Positions 60,153 through 64,000 of a stretch of DNA of 64,000 nt are shown piece after piece. The translations under genes were made by a program, and so were the position numbers. The notes below the pieces were generated by a model. The model did no database searches. It had not been told where the DNA came from and was given only the letters and a program-made list of their open reading frames with translations. The DNA is from Halocatena pleomorpha (GTDB taxonomy: Archaea; Halobacteriota; Halobacteria; Halobacteriales; Haloarculaceae). The stretch lies in NCBI RefSeq assembly GCF_003862495.1, contig NZ_RRCH01000028.1, positions 211,507-275,506 on the forward strand. The letters are read 5' to 3'. The number at the start of each line of letters is the position of its first letter. Position 1 is the first letter of the stretch.

Positions 60153-60540
60153 TTAGTTAACTAGCATCTCGGGACGGATCTTGGAGGGTTCACTCAAAGA
60201 ATCACCCAGTATTGACACCGGAGATGATACAGCCGCGGTCGATGAGCATTAGAAGGGCGATGATCAAGGGTTGTATGTCCTGCAAAATACCCTTTCGTGA
60301 GCAAACAGTTGCTGGAGAACGCATTGTTCCCAGAAACGTCAGTGGCGCTTGCACTCACTTGCTCAGTGAGCCGCCCTCTCCGGAACGAGTAGAAAATCAG
60401 AGTGACCCGTCAACCGAAACAGATGTACTGCTCGATTTATTTGATATTCATATACATACTGAACTATGGAGAGAAGATTCATTCGTTCGGTTACCGAGAG
60501 ACTGGTCGTTGAATCACACACTATGAGAAGGTGTTCATAG
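60153..60540. other. 388-nt gap
   Basis: A plus-strand frame of 104 codons (60212-60526) is open, but it is not acidic, is rich in Met, Ser and Arg, and has no domain, so it is not accepted. AT-rich at 60435-60465. No other signal seen. Confidence 0.35.
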
Positions 60541-62079
60541 ATGTCTTCCACTCCAACCGATGATTCGGGCAGCACGTCCAGCACAGCACTGTTCGTTGGC
60601 ATAGGGTTTGTGTTGCTTCTTAGTGGGGGTATCTGGTTCATCCGTCCTTGGCTCCACGGAATCGTGTACTGGGTGTATACGACGCCTCTCCTCTGGCTCG
60701 GTATCCCCATCTGTCTCGGATTCGGAGTGACTATCAGAGCCAAGATCGGGAGCGGATCGACATCATCGATAGTTGTTATTTGCATCATCGGTCTCTTCGC
60801 TCTGTCCACCGTTTCTGGTACGTTCGCCGCCAATACTCTCGGGCAAGCGACGATGGCCGACAGTCAATCGATAGATCAACTCCACAACACGGATCCGACC
60901 CAGCCCCGTATCCTCCCCGAAAGTGTCGCCGGTCGCTATGCTTCGAACACGCTGAACTTTCCCAAATATCAGACCTCCAATGGAGACATTACCATCCACA
61001 ACGGAACACCCCACTGGTCGTATGCACTCTCGCCGGATGGGACCTGGAATCAGCTAGCGAGGCAGCAACACGGGACCGTCATGATCGATATGACCAGCCA
61101 GAACGCAACAGTGTCGACGACTACGGGAGATCTCAAGAACGGCATCGGGACGGCCTTCTACAACAATTATCGATGGCATCTTCTCAAACACGAGCAATAC
61201 CTCGCTGATTATGCAGATCCGTTCATGGTCCTTCACGAGAACCACCAGTACATCGCTGTTCCGTATACGAAACCCCAGTTCCACTGGACACCTCTGCCGC
61301 ATACGACACCCAAGTGGGGTGGCGTGATGCTCGTTAATGAGACAGGCGAGTCCACCGATCTCTCGCCAGAGGAGGCTCGTAACCATCCAGCACTGAAAGA
61401 TCAAAAACTCTACCCGTTCGAGCTGACTCGTGAACGGGTTACAGCAACGAAGTACCGCAATGGCATCTCCAACACCTACACCTCACACGAGGAGGAGATC
61501 GAACTCGCCCCTGTCCCTGGGGATGGAAACGACCAACCGTTCCTCATGTCAACGACCGACGGGCCGATCTACGCAGTGGCTGCTGAACCCTACGGTGACG
61601 CCCAAGGACTTACCGAGATTTGGCTCGTTGATGCCCGCACGGGCCAGCCGCACCGATATACGCCGGACGAATCGCTGTTTGGACCACGGAAGGCGACCGA
61701 TTATGTCCGCCAAGCCGCCCGAAAGACAGACTGGGATCGGTTCACGCCGTCTGAACCACTCCCTGTCGTCATCGACGAACAACTCTACTGGCAGGTTCGG
61801 GTCGTCCCAACTGATAACAGCGGACTTGCCTACATCGCGTTTGTCAATGCTGAGACGAGTGACGTGCAGGAGGTCGAATCGACTGCTGCAGTGACGAACT
61901 TCCTCGAAAACACCGATGTCCCAGCGAACCAAACGAGAGAACAGAATAACGCAGAGTCGACTGCTCCCCCATCGATGATCGTCAAGCGTGTTGCACCAAA
62001 CGGAACGGTTGTCGGAACCATGACCATCCACGACAACGAATCCGTTCAAATCGTCCAAAACAATACGACCTCGAACTGA
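60541..62079 (+). CDS. Membrane-anchored protein with large extracellular domain, function unknown
   Basis: 512 residues. Three N-terminal helices: ALFVGIGFVLLLSGGIWFIR, TTPLLWLGIPICLGFGVTIR and SSIVVICIIGLFALSTVSGT. An outside domain of about 400 residues follows, with many N-glycosylation sequons (for example VNETGE, SQNATV, DNESVQ, NNTTSN). It is beta-rich, with WSYALSPDGTWNQL, YAVAAEPYGDAQGLTEIWLV and LAYIAFVNAETSDVQEVEST. It may be a beta-propeller-like or PepSY-like exodomain. I recognise no family. It follows MetY without clear coupling. Confidence 0.65.
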   Translation: MSSTPTDDSGSTSSTALFVGIGFVLLLSGGIWFIRPWLHGIVYWVYTTPLLWLGIPICLGFGVTIRAKIGSGSTSSIVVICIIGLFALSTVSGTFAANTLGQATMADSQSIDQLHNTDPTQPRILPESVAGRYASNTLNFPKYQTSNGDITIHNGTPHWSYALSPDGTWNQLARQQHGTVMIDMTSQNATVSTTTGDLKNGIGTAFYNNYRWHLLKHEQYLADYADPFMVLHENHQYIAVPYTKPQFHWTPLPHTTPKWGGVMLVNETGESTDLSPEEARNHPALKDQKLYPFELTRERVTATKYRNGISNTYTSHEEEIELAPVPGDGNDQPFLMSTTDGPIYAVAAEPYGDAQGLTEIWLVDARTGQPHRYTPDESLFGPRKATDYVRQAARKTDWDRFTPSEPLPVVIDEQLYWQVRVVPTDNSGLAYIAFVNAETSDVQEVESTAAVTNFLENTDVPANQTREQNNAESTAPPSMIVKRVAPNGTVVGTMTIHDNESVQIVQNNTTSN

Positions 62080-62119
62080 CCGGCTGACAGCGAACGATTG
62101 TCGCCAAACTTCACTCAGT

Positions 62120-62770
62120 TCAACCGCAATCTAATAGTGCCCGTTCGAACCACGCCACGGCGAGGTCGGCAACTTCCTCAAGTTCGCCCGGCCCTTCGAA
62201 GAGGTGGCCAGCATCCTCGATCACTTCAAGTTCTTTCGTGCACGTGAGTTCGGTCAATCCCTCGCGGTTGAGGTCGAGGACGTCTGTATCTGCACCACCA
62301 ACGATGAACAGCGTAGCAGCCTTCACCGCTGGCAGTTGTTCCGATGCGAGGTCTACCCGCCCCCCGCGCGACACAACGGCACCGATGTCATCACCGCGAC
62401 GAGCTGCTGCCCGCAGTGCGGCCGCTGCACCCGTGCTTGATCCGAAGTAACCAAGATTCATCGCTCGTGTTTCCTCGCGCTGACGAAGCCACTCCGTCGT
62501 TGCAAGCAGCCTCGTGGTCAAGCGATCAATATCGAAGCGGGTCTCGTACGTCCGGTCTTCTTTCTCGGTGAGCAGGTCGAACAGCAACGTACCCAGGTCA
62601 TGCGTTTCGAGCATCTCCGCGACGAACTTGTTGCGCGGACTTTTCCGACTGCTGCCGCTCCCGTGGGCGAATACGACGAGACCGGTCGCGCTATCTGTAA
62701 GGGTGAGTTCACCTTCGAGTTCGATCCCATCGACTGGGATCGTTACGAGATCGTCGGTCTGGTCTGCCAT
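62120..62770 (-). CDS. Dienelactone-hydrolase-like alpha/beta hydrolase
   Basis: 216 residues. Oxyanion region VVFAHGSGSSRKSPRNKFVA, a nucleophile elbow in LGYFGSSTGAAAALRAA (Ser in GxSxG-like G-S-S-T-G), and Asp and His in LFIVGGADTDVLDL and VIEDAGHLFEGPGELEEV. This is the small haloarchaeal and bacterial family often fused to, or adjacent to, phosphoribosyltransferases. Its substrate is unknown. The VVFAHGSGSSRxSPRN stretch is its hallmark. It is convergent with the membrane protein gene. Confidence 0.88.
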   Translation of the reverse strand: MADQTDDLVTIPVDGIELEGELTLTDSATGLVVFAHGSGSSRKSPRNKFVAEMLETHDLGTLLFDLLTEKEDRTYETRFDIDRLTTRLLATTEWLRQREETRAMNLGYFGSSTGAAAALRAAARRGDDIGAVVSRGGRVDLASEQLPAVKAATLFIVGGADTDVLDLNREGLTELTCTKELEVIEDAGHLFEGPGELEEVADLAVAWFERALLDCG

Positions 62771-63039
62771 GGGTAAACAGACAGCATCGCTACCCGTTAA
62801 TATTCCTCATGCTGGAACGGAATCATCATTTGATACACACCTGATTCGACCGCAGGATGGTTTTAGTCCCAGAGAATGCCCGAACCTGTGTCTGGCTTTG
62901 TGGAATATGACCACACCGCAAACGGCGTCTCGTCAAACGATTCGACGAACGCAATGGTCTCATCCTCTCCGTGGCCGCGGTTACGAAGTCATCAACAGGT
63001 AAACCACAGCATCAAGAGACCGCCGTCCGTAAACGTCCC

Positions 63040-63429
63040 ATGGACGAATTACAGCACTGCTCATCGGGATCTCGTTGGACCGTGGTCGTGACTGTTGCAG
63101 TTCTCTTGTTGATTGGATCAGTGATCCCATTGCCGCTCCCCCGGTATTCAGAATTCGGACGACTCGGACCGGACAAGTTTCTTCACTTTGTCGGCCACGT
63201 CGGTCTTGCAACGACACTTGTGAACGCGCTTGAAACCGAACGACACGGCGAGCGTACTGCAGTACTTCTTGCAATCACCGGCTCAACCACCTACGGTATT
63301 ATTACTAACTCAATACAACAATGGGTTCCAAAGCGAAGCCCCGAACACGCCGACATGATCGCTGGTTTCCTCGGATCTGTTGTCGGAGCCGTTGCTGGTA
63401 ATACGTGGAACAACTCGTACAATCCATAG
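63040..63429 (+). CDS. VanZ-family membrane protein
   Basis: 129 residues from ATG 63040; the frame is open back to 62971. Three to four helices: WTVVVTVAVLLLIGSVIPLP, DKFLHFVGHVGLATTLVNAL, ATVLLAITGSTTYG-like AVLLAITGSTTYGIITNSIQ and ADMIAGFLGSVVGAVAGNT. The DKxxHFxGHxxLA motif and the PxRSPExxDxxAGxxGxxxG motif are those of VanZ-like proteins. Their role is unknown outside the teicoplanin-resistance example. Single gene. Confidence 0.85.
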   Translation: MDELQHCSSGSRWTVVVTVAVLLLIGSVIPLPLPRYSEFGRLGPDKFLHFVGHVGLATTLVNALETERHGERTAVLLAITGSTTYGIITNSIQQWVPKRSPEHADMIAGFLGSVVGAVAGNTWNNSYNP

Positions 63430-63779
63430 TTTGGACAGCAAGTAACGAACGGCGATTCGTAACGGTCCTTGAGAACGGAAAAAAGTGCTGTTCTTCGTGA
63501 ACGTTCGCTTGCCCTGACACCGAACGCTGGGAACGACATAGATCTCGGAGAACGGATTGTGGTGGCAGGAGCGTTCACCGGCGAAGGTCTTCCTAGCGCT
63601 GTTCGAATTCCTCTTGAAAGAGTTCTTCTTCACCTATCTTTAAACAGCGAGAGAATCCCGCCGTTCACGGCGGGCGTGAATCGCGTAAGCTTCATTCCAC
63701 AAACCACGTCGAAAGCCGTCTGAATACCCCACGGAGTAACGTTTAATACAATTGGTCCCCTTGAATACGATGAGGCCAA
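63430..63779. other. 350-nt region upstream of the transposase, with left-end hairpin
   Basis: No gene. It contains the palindromic hairpin at 63657-63674 and the presumed left end of the IS200/IS605-type element. A plus-strand frame at 63469-63723 crosses the hairpin and is not accepted. Confidence 0.4.
63657..63674. repeat. Hairpin at the left end of an IS200/IS605-type element
   Basis: CCCGCCG-TTCA-CGGCGGG is a perfect 7-bp stem with a 4-base loop, about 105 nt upstream of the tnpA ATG. Subterminal hairpins of this kind are recognised by the TnpA of the IS200/IS605 family as single-stranded DNA. Confidence 0.55.
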
Positions 63780-64000
63780 ATGAAGTACAACCTCCAAACC
63801 GGGTCGCACACGGTCTACGCACTCCAATATCACTTTGTGACCGTCACGAAGTACCGCGCAACCGTTCTCACCGACGACATTTGCGAACGTATCGGTGAGA
63901 TAGCGAACGACCTCTCGGAGGACTTCGGCGTCTCGATACAGAGCGTCAACGGCGGGCAAGACCACGTTCACGTTCTGTTCACCGCGAAGCCGACGACCGA
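63780..64000 (+). mobile_element. tnpA: IS200/IS605-family transposase TnpA, partial at window end
   Basis: The first 73 residues of a Y1 HUH transposase: MKYNLQTGSHTVYALQYHFV, TVTKYRATVL, then the HUH motif HVHV at residues 62-65 (GGQDHVHVLFTAKPT). Full-length family members are about 130-150 residues, so the catalytic Tyr lies beyond the right edge. An accessory TnpB may follow outside the window. The gene starts about 105 nt after a hairpin typical of the left end. TnpA excises and inserts the element as a single-stranded circle. Confidence 0.88.

Noticed and set aside
60212..60526. 104-codon frame between metY and the membrane protein gene
   Set aside because: No domain, Met/Ser/Arg-rich start, no promoter-like sequence and no acidic bias.
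1..64000. tRNA, rRNA or CRISPR arrays
   Set aside because: Reading both strands, I saw no T-loop/anticodon arrangement, no rRNA-like blocks and no regularly spaced direct repeats.

Overview
The window is haloarchaeal (class Halobacteria). Evidence: acidic proteomes, gas-vesicle genes of halophile type, a TFB, an Orc1/Cdc6 initiator with G-string-tailed origin repeats, many Tat-type signal peptides, and TATA boxes about 25-30 nt before start codons, which fits leaderless mRNAs. Base composition looks low in GC for this group. An orc1/cdc6 gene with its own origin repeats (16.4-18.3 kb) and a parA unit (40.2-41.7 kb) suggest a secondary replicon (megaplasmid or minichromosome) or an accessory chromosomal region. 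This placement is an inference.

Layout. 0-2.3 kb: tail of a transporter and a ferredoxin-type nitrite reductase (nitrate assimilation). 2.4-5.1 kb: acetamidase/formamidase, sulfatase-like enzyme, broken lactonase-like gene. 5.1-12.4 kb: a compact gas-vesicle cluster. gvpA, two gvpO-like genes and an associated acidic protein read leftward; gvpF-G-H-J-K-L-M reads rightward from a divergent promoter. gvpC, N, D, E and I are not seen. 12.8-16.3 kb: cation-efflux remnant, Gfo6-type dehydrogenase, membrane hydrolase, aldo/keto reductase. 16.3-18.3 kb: predicted replication origin. 18.4-29 kb: a thiol/sulfur redox and stress island (rhodanese-MBL fusion, two DsbA-like proteins each beside a CxxC membrane protein, split SCO, TlpA, CcdA, PPOX, UspA, DUF302, DUF2267).

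30-39.3 kb: a five-gene formate-dehydrogenase-like operon (NuoF-like, NuoG-N-like, two molybdopterin subunits, DUF1641) followed by an OFA-like MFS carrier. 39.4-43.2 kb: ParA unit with palindromes and membrane proteins. 43.3-47.7 kb: a DUF499 ATPase plus the broken C-terminus of a helicase-like partner, read as a decayed Hma-type defence locus. 47.8-54.9 kb: PsiE, glycerol dehydrogenase, TFB, stand-alone TrpB, MFS, and a pentapeptide-repeat potassium channel.

55.6-58.3 kb: the most unusual part. Two adjacent Tat-exported proteins carry peptidoglycan-hydrolase folds (lytic transglycosylase/SLT and M23 endopeptidase), each with a nearly identical SH3b domain. Archaea have no murein, so these are candidate anti-bacterial effectors. 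58.8-64 kb: MetY, a large membrane-anchored protein, an alpha/beta hydrolase, a VanZ-like protein, and the start of an IS200/IS605-type transposase at the window edge. No tRNA, rRNA or CRISPR array was recognised.
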